From contig OZ245021.1 of assembly GCA_965223775.1 (NCBI GenBank), positions 6,367,277 through 6,431,276 of the forward strand: a DNA stretch of 64,000 nucleotides. Direction: 5' to 3'. This document shows, piece after piece, positions 45,507-52,960 of the stretch. The notes below the pieces were generated by a model, which worked only from the letters and a program-made list of their open reading frames with translations, had not been told where the DNA came from and did no database searches. Source of the stretch: JAJDXW01 sp965223775. GTDB taxonomy: Bacteria; Pseudomonadota; Gammaproteobacteria; HK1. Numbering within the stretch: position 1 is the stretch's first letter; every line of letters begins with the position of its first letter. The translations under genes and the position numbers were made by a program.

Positions 45507-46673
45507 TCACTCGACGATCGCATCCGTCCAGAGCAGCTCCAGAAATTGTCGCCACGGCAGTATCCGAATCCCGTCGTCCGTTCGCCGGGGAGCGTCCTCG
45601 TTGCTGACGACGATGGCGTGACGCGGACGATGTTCATCCACGTAGGCGCGCATGGCTTTCAGGTCCCCGGGGCGCACGTTCGCGCTGCCCTTCACCTCAA
45701 TCGCGGTGGCGCCGTCCCGGCCGAGAATGAAGTCGCATTCGAGTCCGGACTTGGTTCGCCAGAAGCGTACGGGAAAGTCGCGCTCGTGGTAGGACCGGTA
45801 GGCCAGCATCTCCATCAGCACGAGGTGCTCGAGGGCGCGCCCGAAGTCCGGGCCCGCCGCGCGCTCGATGAGGCGGCCGGTCAACTGCCCCGCCACCCCG
45901 ACGTCAAATAGATAGAACTTCGGCGCCCGCGTGATGACGGCGCGCGAACGGCGGCGGCTGAACGGTTCCACGAAGACTCCGAGAAGGGTATCGACGAGGA
46001 TCTGGAAGTATTCGCGAACCGTCTTGGAGTCGATTCCGCAGTCGCGGGCGACGTTGCTGTAGTTCAGCAGCTCGCCGTGGCAGAACGACAGGGCGTCGAA
46101 GAAGCGCGAGAACGCGGCGACGTTTCGCGTCAACCCTTCGTCGAACACTTCCTCCTTCAGGTAGTCGGTCACGTAGCCCGCGAGCGCGCGCCGGTGGTTC
46201 GCCGCATCGTAATGTTGCGGGACGAGTCCCCGATTGAGCGCCCGCAACAAGTCGAATTCCGGAATCTCCGGCCACGTGAGGGGGTGGAGCTCGAAACGCC
46301 AAGCGCGCCCTCCGAGGAGATTCGCGCGGCCGCGCTTCAGCTTTCTCGCGCTCGAGCCGCAGAGCACGAAGCTGAATCCCGCGTTCTCGATCAGGCGATG
46401 GACCTCATCGAGAATGCCCGGCACCTTCTGCACTTCATCAATGACGATGGGGTTCGCGGTTGCTGCGTGATCGAGCGCCCCCAGGCGCTGCGACAGAGTC
46501 CACGGGGCTCGCGTGAGCTCCACCAACAGCCGGGTGTCGAGAAGATCGAAGCGAACGGAATGCGGAAACTGCCGGCGGAGCAGCGTCGACTTGCCGGTCT
46601 TGCGAGGTCCCCAGAGAAAGGCCGATTGCCCTTGTGGAAGCTCGATGCGGAGCTTGCGGGTGTACTGTCTCAA
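45507..46673 (-). CDS. AAA-type ATPase with DUF4143 domain
   Basis: 388 aa. Walker A WGPRKTGKST (residues 21-30), Walker B PIVIDEVQKVPG, sensor-like VLCGSSARKLKRG, and the C-terminal DUF4143 domain with FYLFDVGVAGQLTG, ECDFIL and AIEVKGS, the last looking like a restriction-endonuclease-fold core. Such single-gene ATPases are widespread and of unknown role; mobility or defence functions have been guessed. The start is TTG 46673, nine bases after an in-frame stop. No Shine-Dalgarno is visible and two operator-like palindromes lie immediately upstream, so transcription may start at or very near the codon. Confidence 0.88.
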   Translation of the reverse strand: MRQYTRKLRIELPQGQSAFLWGPRKTGKSTLLRRQFPHSVRFDLLDTRLLVELTRAPWTLSQRLGALDHAATANPIVIDEVQKVPGILDEVHRLIENAGFSFVLCGSSARKLKRGRANLLGGRAWRFELHPLTWPEIPEFDLLRALNRGLVPQHYDAANHRRALAGYVTDYLKEEVFDEGLTRNVAAFSRFFDALSFCHGELLNYSNVARDCGIDSKTVREYFQILVDTLLGVFVEPFSRRRSRAVITRAPKFYLFDVGVAGQLTGRLIERAAGPDFGRALEHLVLMEMLAYRSYHERDFPVRFWRTKSGLECDFILGRDGATAIEVKGSANVRPGDLKAMRAYVDEHRPRHAIVVSNEDAPRRTDDGIRILPWRQFLELLWTDAIVE

Positions 46674-46674
46674 C

Positions 46675-46690
46675 TCGGATTACGTTCCGA
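46675..46690. promoter_or_regulatory. Operator-like palindrome O1 at the DUF4143 ATPase start
   Basis: TCGGA, six bases, TCCGA, centred at 46682.5 and ending two bases from the TTG start of the ATPase gene. It shares its half-site with O2; centres are 31 bp apart, about three helical turns, as expected for cooperative binding on one face of DNA. Confidence 0.65.
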
Positions 46691-46703
46691 AATGGTCGAA
46701 CCA

Positions 46704-46723
46704 ATTCGGATTATATTCCGAAT
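46704..46723. promoter_or_regulatory. Operator-like palindrome O2 upstream of the DUF4143 ATPase
   Basis: A perfect dyad ATTCGGA-N6-TCCGAAT with AT-rich centre TTATAT, stronger than O1. Similar paired palindromes at the start of DUF4143 genes in other bacteria are familiar to me, which fits self-regulation, but the regulator is not known. Confidence 0.7.
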
Positions 46724-46828
46724 GAGACGCAAATCGAAGGTCTTGTCCTTTATCGAGCGGGAGCCGGCCGCAGAACAGGCGGGTGAGGCTCTCGATCGGC
46801 ACCGGGGCCGCGGTCGCCGGCCGCGACG

Positions 46829-47557
46829 CTACCGCGCGCCGGCCGCCACCGAAAGGCCGCGGACGCGGTGGCGGTCGATCAGGCGCTGCACGAGCCCGCT
46901 CGCCTTGGCTTCCTCGACGAGCTCGCGCAGGAACACGGCCCCGCGCTCGCGCGCCCGCGGCGTGCCCACCGCCTGCTGAACGGCCGTGAACTTCCCGTCG
47001 AGAATGCGCGCTCCGGGGAGCCGCTCCACGTCGGAAAGGAGGCGCGGCCGGAGCCCCGCCAGCGCATCGAGCTTCTGCTCGACGAAGAGGTCGAAGGAGC
47101 CGTCGAGCCCGCTTGCCCGCACCAGCTCGGCGTGCTCGATGCTGCGGCTGAGGAAAAGGTCGTAGGCGCTGCCGCCGGCGACCGCGATGCGAACCCCGTC
47201 GCGGTCCACGTGTTCAATCGTGTGCAGCATGGAGCCCGCGGGCACGAGATAGGTCGCCTCGATCTCGGTGTAGGCTGCGGTGAACGCGATGGTCTGGGCG
47301 CGTGCCGGTTCCGCCCCGATGAGGCCGATGTCCCACGCGTCGGCGGTCGCTGCGTCCGCAAGCTCGGACGGCGTCGCGAACGGCACGTAGGTAATGGGCA
47401 CTCCGAGCCGCTTTGCGATTTCCGCCGCCATGTCGGGGGCGACCCCTTGCGGGTCGCCGGTGGGGCTCCGCCCGGTCACGAGCAGGAAGTTGGCGAGGTT
47501 GATCGCGGCGCGGAGGGTGCCGCTCGGGGCGAGCTCGGAACGGACGCCCGGATTCAT
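46829..47557 (-). CDS. Solute-binding domain protein (SBP_bac_3 type) without a signal peptide
   Basis: 242 aa with the two-lobe amino-acid-binding pattern: LAPSGTLRAAINLANFLLVT, DMAAEIAKRLGVPITYVPFA, DAWDIGLIGAEPARAQTIAF and the C-terminal ERGAVFLRELVEEAKASGLV. No signal peptide or lipobox precedes the first strand, so the protein may stay in the cytosol or the start may have been lost. No transporter genes accompany it. Ligand unknown. Confidence 0.75.
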   Translation of the reverse strand: MNPGVRSELAPSGTLRAAINLANFLLVTGRSPTGDPQGVAPDMAAEIAKRLGVPITYVPFATPSELADAATADAWDIGLIGAEPARAQTIAFTAAYTEIEATYLVPAGSMLHTIEHVDRDGVRIAVAGGSAYDLFLSRSIEHAELVRASGLDGSFDLFVEQKLDALAGLRPRLLSDVERLPGARILDGKFTAVQQAVGTPRARERGAVFLRELVEEAKASGLVQRLIDRHRVRGLSVAAGAR

Positions 47558-47771
47558 GCTGTGCGGCTCGGTTCGGAGAGTGACGGGATTCTACGCAAGC
47601 GCGCCGAGTCCCGGGTGGGATCGGGGCGCATGGGGAACTCGGTTCCTTGCGCCCGGACGAGTCTGACCGTCGTCATGACGAGGGAGCGTGCTCGCAGCGC
47701 CCGACCGGGTCGGCCGGAACTCGCGTTCAAGGCGCCCCGGGTTCGTCGGGAGGCGTGTCTGCCGCTACCGG

Positions 47772-48257
47772 TCAGGCGCGGTGGTAGGGGTGGCGGTTGA
47801 GGAGGGACCAGGCGCGCCAGATCTGCTCCGCCACGATGACCCGCACGAGCGCGTGCGGGAAGGTGAGGCGGGACAGCGACCAGGTGAGCTCGGCCCGTTC
47901 CCGGCACTCCGGGGCGAGGCCGTCCGGCCCGCCCGCGAGGAGGGCGGTGTCGCGCCCGTCCGCGAGCCACGCCTCCAGCCGCCCGGCGAGGTCCGCGGTG
48001 GACCAGGCGGCGCCCCGCTCGTCGAGCGCGACGATCCGCGCTCCGGACGGCACGGCACGGAGGAGGCCCTCGCCCTCGCGGCGGATGGAGGCGGCGGGGG
48101 CCGCACCCTTGCGGGCCGCCGCTCCGCCGCGGTAGGCGGTCGGTATCTCCCGGAGCGTGAGCCGGCAGGCGGGGGGAAGCCGCTTCGCGTAGTCCTCGAA
48201 TGCGGCGTCCACCCATCCCGGCATCCGGGTCCCGACCGCCGCCAGCACGATCTTCAC
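47772..48257 (-). CDS. rlmH: 23S rRNA (pseudouridine1915-N3)-methyltransferase RlmH
   Basis: 161 aa from GTG 48257, near the usual 155. It ends with the hallmark HPYHRA and contains LLAGGPDGL, ALDERGAAWSTADLA and LSRLTFPHALVRVIVAEQIWRA-type sequence of the SPOUT trefoil-knot family. It methylates pseudouridine 1915 in helix 69 of 23S rRNA. It lies downstream of nadD and rsfS as in relatives, but a 203-bp tandem duplication that includes the rlmH start separates it from rsfS. Confidence 0.93.
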   Translation of the reverse strand: MKIVLAAVGTRMPGWVDAAFEDYAKRLPPACRLTLREIPTAYRGGAAARKGAAPAASIRREGEGLLRAVPSGARIVALDERGAAWSTADLAGRLEAWLADGRDTALLAGGPDGLAPECRERAELTWSLSRLTFPHALVRVIVAEQIWRAWSLLNRHPYHRA

Positions 48258-48646
48258 CTGTCTCTGCGCTCCGCTCGCGGTGCTTGCGTCGTACCCGGCA
48301 CTGTCCGCCATTCCGGCCTTGGCCGGCCGCTCGCGAAGTCGGCCGCCACCGCACCGCGCGGTGCGGTCTCCGAAGGGTGGAGCGGCGCGGCGCGCACACG
48401 CTCGGGCGGAACCTCCGCGCCGGCCCGGACCCGAGAACCCGCCGCCAGCACGATCTTCACCTGTCTCTGCGCTCCGCTCGCGGTGCTTGCGTCGTACCCG
48501 GCACTGTCCGCCATTCCGGCCTTGGCCGGCCGCTCGCGAAGTCGGCCGCCACCGCACCGCGCGGTGCGGTCTCCGAAGGGTGGGGCGGCGCGGCGCGCAC
48601 ACGCTCGGGCGGAACCTCCGCGCCGGCCCGGACCCGGGGACCCGCC
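48241..48646. repeat. 203-bp tandem duplication including the rlmH start
   Basis: Two head-to-tail copies, 48241-48443 and 48444-48646, differ at only three positions (the G/A in GTGGAGCGG and two in CCCGAGAACCC). Each copy contains the first codons of rlmH; the upstream copy gives a dead start at about 48460 whose frame runs into the second leader. The near identity implies a young duplication. Confidence 0.9.
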
Positions 48647-48704
48647 GCCGGGACACGCGGGCTCGATCCGTTCGCGCCCGTCGATCGACCCCGAGACGTC
48701 GGCG

Positions 48705-49106
48705 TCAGGGCGCCGGCGCCCCGGTCTGCTCGCGGAGCGCCACGACCGGCGACCAGAGCTTCTCGAGCTGGTAGAGGTCTCTCGTGTCGGGCTGCATCAC
48801 GTGGACGATCACGTCGCAGAGATCGACCAGCATCCACGCTCCTTCGCGCTCGCCTTCGACCCCGAGGGGCGGTGCGTCCCGGTGCTTTGCCGATACCGCC
48901 ACCTTCTCGGCAATGGCCCGCACGTGGCGGTCGGTGCGCCCCGTGGCCACCACCATGTAGTCCGTGATGTCGGTGAGCTCCCGGACATCGAGAACCTCGA
49001 TGTCGCCTGCCTGGATCTCTTCGAGATCGCCCATCACGAGCCGGAGCAGCTCGTCGCTGCCCGGCTCGCTCCGGCCCCGTTCGTTCCGTTCTGCATCACG
49101 CGCCAT
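48705..49106 (-). CDS. rsfS: Ribosomal silencing factor RsfS
   Basis: 133 aa. Contains IEVLDVRELTDITDYMVVAT, GRTDRHVRAIAEKV and WMLVDLCDVIVHVM, the conserved core of RsfS, which binds ribosomal protein L14 and blocks subunit joining when nutrients fall. It starts 11 bp inside the end of nadD. An N-terminal 20-residue polar stretch precedes the core. Confidence 0.94.
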   Translation of the reverse strand: MARDAERNERGRSEPGSDELLRLVMGDLEEIQAGDIEVLDVRELTDITDYMVVATGRTDRHVRAIAEKVAVSAKHRDAPPLGVEGEREGAWMLVDLCDVIVHVMQPDTRDLYQLEKLWSPVVALREQTGAPAP

Positions 49107-49731
49107 CGGAATATAGTTTCTCCTGCTGGATGTACCGCTCCACCGCCTCGGGCACGAGATCGCCGAGATTCGCACCGGCCGCGCAGCGCGCCCGGACGGC
49201 GGTGGAAGAGATGTCGACGGCCGGGAGATCCATCATGAGGATGGAGCCGGCCGGCCGGGTGCGGAGTCGAGCGGAGTCCTCGCACCGGCGGGCCTCGGCC
49301 CACCGGGAGACCTCGTCCCCTCGGGGCCGTCCGGCCCCGGTTCGTCGCGCCACCACCAGGTGGGCGTAGTCGGTGAGCTCCCGCCAGCGCCGCCAGGTAT
49401 CGAGCACCTCGAGCTGATCGCCGCCGAGCAGAAGGCAGAGCGACCGCTCTCCGAACTCGGCGCGAAAGGAGGCGAGGGTGTCGATGGTCCAGCCGGGTCC
49501 GTTGCCCGCGAGCTCGCGGGCGTCCACGTAGAACCCCGAACGCCCGCGGACCGCCGCGGCCAGCATGGCCCGGCGCTGGTCGCCGGTCGCCCGCGCCGGG
49601 GGCCGGTGCACCGGGACGCCGGCCGGCACCAGCGCAACCGCATCCAGTCCGAGCCGGCGGCGGGCCTTGTCCGCGAACCGCAGGTGGCCGTTGTGGACGG
49701 GATCGAAGGTGCCGCCCAGGATGCCGAGAAT
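49096..49731 (-). CDS. nadD: Nicotinate-nucleotide adenylyltransferase NadD (apparent ATT start)
   Basis: 211 aa if translation starts at ATT 49729-49731. This gives an N-terminus LGILGGTFDPVHNGHLRFAD after the first residue, the exact position of the NadD nucleotide-binding motif, and the length normal for the family; it ends ERYIQQEKLYSDGA. The frame is open upstream to a TGA, but no ATG, GTG or TTG precedes the motif. The first usual start, GTG 49629, would remove it. Either ATT is used (as in infC) or one base is wrong or missing. NadD makes NaAD in NAD synthesis. Confidence 0.85.
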   Translation of the reverse strand: MLGILGGTFDPVHNGHLRFADKARRRLGLDAVALVPAGVPVHRPPARATGDQRRAMLAAAVRGRSGFYVDARELAGNGPGWTIDTLASFRAEFGERSLCLLLGGDQLEVLDTWRRWRELTDYAHLVVARRTGAGRPRGDEVSRWAEARRCEDSARLRTRPAGSILMMDLPAVDISSTAVRARCAAGANLGDLVPEAVERYIQQEKLYSDGA

Positions 49732-49964
49732 GCCCGCCGTGCCCGCCGTGTCAGCCTCCGTGGCGGCACGAAGCGGGCAAGGCGGAGGGGCTCTCGGGCA
49801 CCGTCAGCGGAACCGTGGAGCGTGCAAAGCGGGCGAATTCCGGGCGGGGGCGCGGATTGCCAGCCTCGCCGGGGTCCGGGTCGGATCCGTCGCGTGGACG
49901 GGCACGGCGCGTCCCGGGGCGGCCGGAGCCCCCCGGAACCCGCGCGGGCGTGGCCGACCGTTCC

Positions 49965-51248
49965 TCACTGCCGGATATGGCCGTCGCCGAGAACGATGAA
50001 CTTTTGCGACGTGAGTCCCTCCAGCCCGACCGGGCCGCGGGCGTGCAGCTTGTCGGTGCTGATTCCGATCTCCGCCCCGAGCCCGTACTCGAAGCCGTCC
50101 GCGAAACGGGTCGAAGCGTTGACCATCACCGAGCTCGAGTCCACCTCGCGGAGAAAGCGCTGGGCCCGCGAGTAGTCCTCGGTGACGATGGCATCGGTGT
50201 GCGCGGAGCCGTGCGTCGCGATGTGGTCGATGGCCTCGTCGAGGCCGTCCACCACCCGGATGGACAGGATCGGTGCGAGGTACTCCGTGTCCCAGTCCTC
50301 GGGCGTCGCTTCCGCGCAGTCGCCGACGAGCCGCCGGGTGGCCGGACAGCCCCGGAGCTCCACCCCTTCTTCGAGGTATCGCGCGGCGAGAGGCGGCAAC
50401 ACCTCGGGGGCGATCGCGCGGTCCACGAGCAGGGTTTCCATCGTGCAGCAGGTGCCGTAGCGCTGGGTCTTGGCGTTGTAGGCCACGCGGATCGCCTTGT
50501 CTGGATCCGCCCGCTCGTCGATGTATACGTGGCAGATCCCGTCCAGGTGCTTGATGATCGGGATCCGGGACTCGGCGATGACCCGCTCGATGAGTCCCTT
50601 CCCCCCGCGGGGGACGATGACGTCCACGAACTCGTCGAGCCGGAGCAGCTCGCCGACCGCCCGCCGGTCCGTGGTCTCGACGATCTGGACCGCGTCGGCG
50701 GGAAGGGCGGCCTCGGTGAGCCCCGACCGGATGCACCCCGCGATGGCCCGGTTGGAGTGAAGCGCCTCCGAGCCGCCCCGCAGAATGACCGCGTTTCCGG
50801 CCTTGAGGCAAAGGCCGCCCGCGTCCGCGGTGACGTTCGGGCGCGACTCGTAGATGATGCCGACCACCCCGAGCGGTACCCGCATGCGTCCGACCTGGAT
50901 GCCGGACGGCCGGTAGCCGACGCCGGTCACCTCCCCGATGGGGTCGGGCAGGGCCGCGATCGCCTCGAGGCCGAGGGCCATGGACTCGATCCGGGCCTCG
51001 GTCAGCTCCAGCCGATCCGCGAGCGCGGATTCGAGGTCCCGGCCGGCGTCGAGGTCCTGCCGGTTGGCCGCGAGCAGCTCCGCGCGGCCGGCCCGGATCG
51101 CCTCGGCCGTCGCGCTCAGCGCCCGGTCTCGCGCCGCGGTGCCGGACCGGGCGAGATCGCGCGCCGCGGACCGGGCACGCTCGCCGAGTCCCCGCACGTA
51201 GCGCAGGACGTCCGCCGTTTCGTCGATGCTCTTGACGGTGGCCGCCAT
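49965..51248 (-). CDS. proA: Gamma-glutamyl phosphate reductase ProA
   Basis: 427 aa, aldehyde-dehydrogenase superfamily. Contains NRQDLDAGRD, RVPLGVVGIIYESRPNVT, LKAGNAVILRGGSEA and the catalytic cysteine in QRYGTCCTMETLLV, ending with TSQKFIVLGDGHIRQ. It reduces gamma-glutamyl phosphate to glutamate semialdehyde in proline synthesis. It lies between holA and nadD, the order seen in pseudomonads. Confidence 0.96.
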   Translation of the reverse strand: MAATVKSIDETADVLRYVRGLGERARSAARDLARSGTAARDRALSATAEAIRAGRAELLAANRQDLDAGRDLESALADRLELTEARIESMALGLEAIAALPDPIGEVTGVGYRPSGIQVGRMRVPLGVVGIIYESRPNVTADAGGLCLKAGNAVILRGGSEALHSNRAIAGCIRSGLTEAALPADAVQIVETTDRRAVGELLRLDEFVDVIVPRGGKGLIERVIAESRIPIIKHLDGICHVYIDERADPDKAIRVAYNAKTQRYGTCCTMETLLVDRAIAPEVLPPLAARYLEEGVELRGCPATRRLVGDCAEATPEDWDTEYLAPILSIRVVDGLDEAIDHIATHGSAHTDAIVTEDYSRAQRFLREVDSSSVMVNASTRFADGFEYGLGAEIGISTDKLHARGPVGLEGLTSQKFIVLGDGHIRQ

Positions 51249-51289
51249 TTCCGTACTCCGGCGCGGGCTTCGCGCCCTTCTCGGGCCGA

Positions 51290-52318
51290 TTATACGGCGC
51301 GCACCGGGGCCGTGTTGGCGCCGCACAAGTCGAGCACCAGCCGCCGCATCCCGTCCCACGCGTCGCCGGCGGCCGCCCCCTTGGACATGGCGTCGAGGCA
51401 CGCGAGGGCGGCGAGGCGGGCGCCCCACTCCGCGGCCGGCGATCGCTTGAGGGCCGCCATCACCGCGCCTCGGCGCCGTCGCCACGCGGGGAACGGCCGG
51501 AGCGCGTCGTCGATTGTGGCCCCCCGCTCCAGATCGCCGCCGATCCGGGCGACCGTCCGCACCTGCCACGCAAGGGCCCCGATGATGGCCGGCGGCGCCT
51601 CGCCTTCCGCCGCGAGTCCGGCCAGCACCTGGAGCGCCCGCGGAGCATCTCCCGACAGCGTCGCGTCCACGAGGTCGAAGGAGGTGTAGCGGGCTCCGTG
51701 GGCCGCGCCGTCGAGCACGTCGTCGAGTTCGATCCGCTCCCTCGAAACCAGGAGGGCGAGCCGTTCGATGGTCTGGGCTCCGTAGGCGAGGTTGCCCTCG
51801 CAGCGGTCCGCGAGCTCCTCGATCGCCTCGGGCGACGCGGAGAGTCCGCGGGCGCGGGCGCGGTCGCGGATCCAGCCGGGAAGAGCGGCGCGTTCCTTGG
51901 GCCAGACCTCGACGCTCGCCCCGGCCCGTTCGATCGACCGGTACCACTCCGAGCGCTTCGCCCGGGTCTCGATCCGGCCGGCGCCGATCAGCAGCACGAG
52001 GTCGTCCCCCGGATCGGCCGCGAATGCGGCGAGCGCTCGCCCCCCCTCCGCGCCCGGCCGCCCGCTCGGGAGACGGAGCTCGATGAGACGCCGCTCGGAA
52101 AACAGGGAGAGGCTTGCTCCGGCCTCGGCGAGCCGCGACCAGTCGAAACCGGTGTCCGCGTCGAGGACGGTGCGCTCGGTGAAACCCTGCCCGCGGGCGG
52201 CGGCCCGGATGGCGTCCAGCGCTTCGTTGAACTGGAGAGGCTCGTCGCCGCTCACCAGGTAGACCGGCTTCAGTCCCCGTTCGAGATGGCCGGGGAGCTG
52301 CTCGGGCCGAACCTGCAC
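51290..52318 (-). CDS. holA: DNA polymerase III delta subunit HolA
   Basis: 342 aa from GTG 52318. The start PVYLVSGDEPLQFNEALDAI and the RxxIELRLPSG region match HolA; the clamp-loader domain and helical collar follow (YTSFDLVDATLSGDAPRALQ, ALAWQVRTVARIGGDLERG). Delta opens the beta clamp within the clamp loader. It begins 7 bp after the lptE stop. Confidence 0.93.
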   Translation of the reverse strand: MQVRPEQLPGHLERGLKPVYLVSGDEPLQFNEALDAIRAAARGQGFTERTVLDADTGFDWSRLAEAGASLSLFSERRLIELRLPSGRPGAEGGRALAAFAADPGDDLVLLIGAGRIETRAKRSEWYRSIERAGASVEVWPKERAALPGWIRDRARARGLSASPEAIEELADRCEGNLAYGAQTIERLALLVSRERIELDDVLDGAAHGARYTSFDLVDATLSGDAPRALQVLAGLAAEGEAPPAIIGALAWQVRTVARIGGDLERGATIDDALRPFPAWRRRRGAVMAALKRSPAAEWGARLAALACLDAMSKGAAAGDAWDGMRRLVLDLCGANTAPVRAV

Positions 52319-52325
52319 CGCGGCC

Positions 52326-52805
52326 TCAGCCGCCGGCGAGCACGTGCAGCCGCCTCAGGATCGCGGTGGCCGCCTCGCGGCGCATCTCGTCGTGAACGAC
52401 CGCTCGTTCGCGAGTCCGGCTCAACCGCTCGCCGGGATGCACGCGGTACTCGCGCACCACCTTCACCTCGCCGGGCTCGAGAATCTGCTCTCCGTTTCCG
52501 TCTCGCAGCGTATAGCGCACGCGGTAGGCGACCTGGAATTCGCGCGCGCTTCCCCGCACCGGCTCGACCGAGAGCAGGCGCGTGACGAAGCCCCTCGGCC
52601 GGACCGCGAGCACGAGGTCCGCGTCCTTCCCGGCCAGCCGCCCCCCGCTCCCGGCGAGCCTCGCCTCGAGCGCATCGCGAAGCTCGAACGAGCCCCCCTG
52701 CACCCGGACGGACCCGGGCAGGTCCAGCTCTGCGCGCGGCTGGTAGGCGCAGCCGGCGAGAACCAAGCCCAGGAGGGCGCCTGTCAGGGAGAGGAAGATG
52801 CGCAT
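52326..52805 (-). CDS. lptE: LPS-assembly lipoprotein LptE
   Basis: 159 aa with a type II signal peptide: hydrophobic SLTGALLGLVLAGC, where C19 would be lipidated. The body has FELRDALEARLAGSGG and the C-terminal MRREAATAILRRLHVLAG helix common to LptE, which supports LptD in moving lipopolysaccharide to the cell surface. The standard leuS-lptE-holA order supports the call. A gap of 155 bp separates it from leuS. Confidence 0.85.
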   Translation of the reverse strand: MRIFLSLTGALLGLVLAGCAYQPRAELDLPGSVRVQGGSFELRDALEARLAGSGGRLAGKDADLVLAVRPRGFVTRLLSVEPVRGSAREFQVAYRVRYTLRDGNGEQILEPGEVKVVREYRVHPGERLSRTRERAVVHDEMRREAATAILRRLHVLAGG

Positions 52806-52960
52806 GTCAGCCGAGGAGTTGCCCCGCGAAGAAACCGCCAGGGTGGCCGGGTCTCGCGTCGAACGATGGGTTGACCCATGGAACGAAGCCGCAGCCGACG
52901 ATCCCGGGACTGGCAGGGGCCGCGCCGACGCTGACTGCCACGAGGGAAAGGCGCAGCACG

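Noticed and set aside
48258..48656. Longer RlmH (294 aa)
   Set aside because: The addition comes from the tandem duplication; RlmH is normally about 155 aa and starts at the GTG 48257.
49233..49769. GTG at 49769 as nadD start
   Set aside because: It is in another frame; its product lacks the GGTFDPVHNGH motif.
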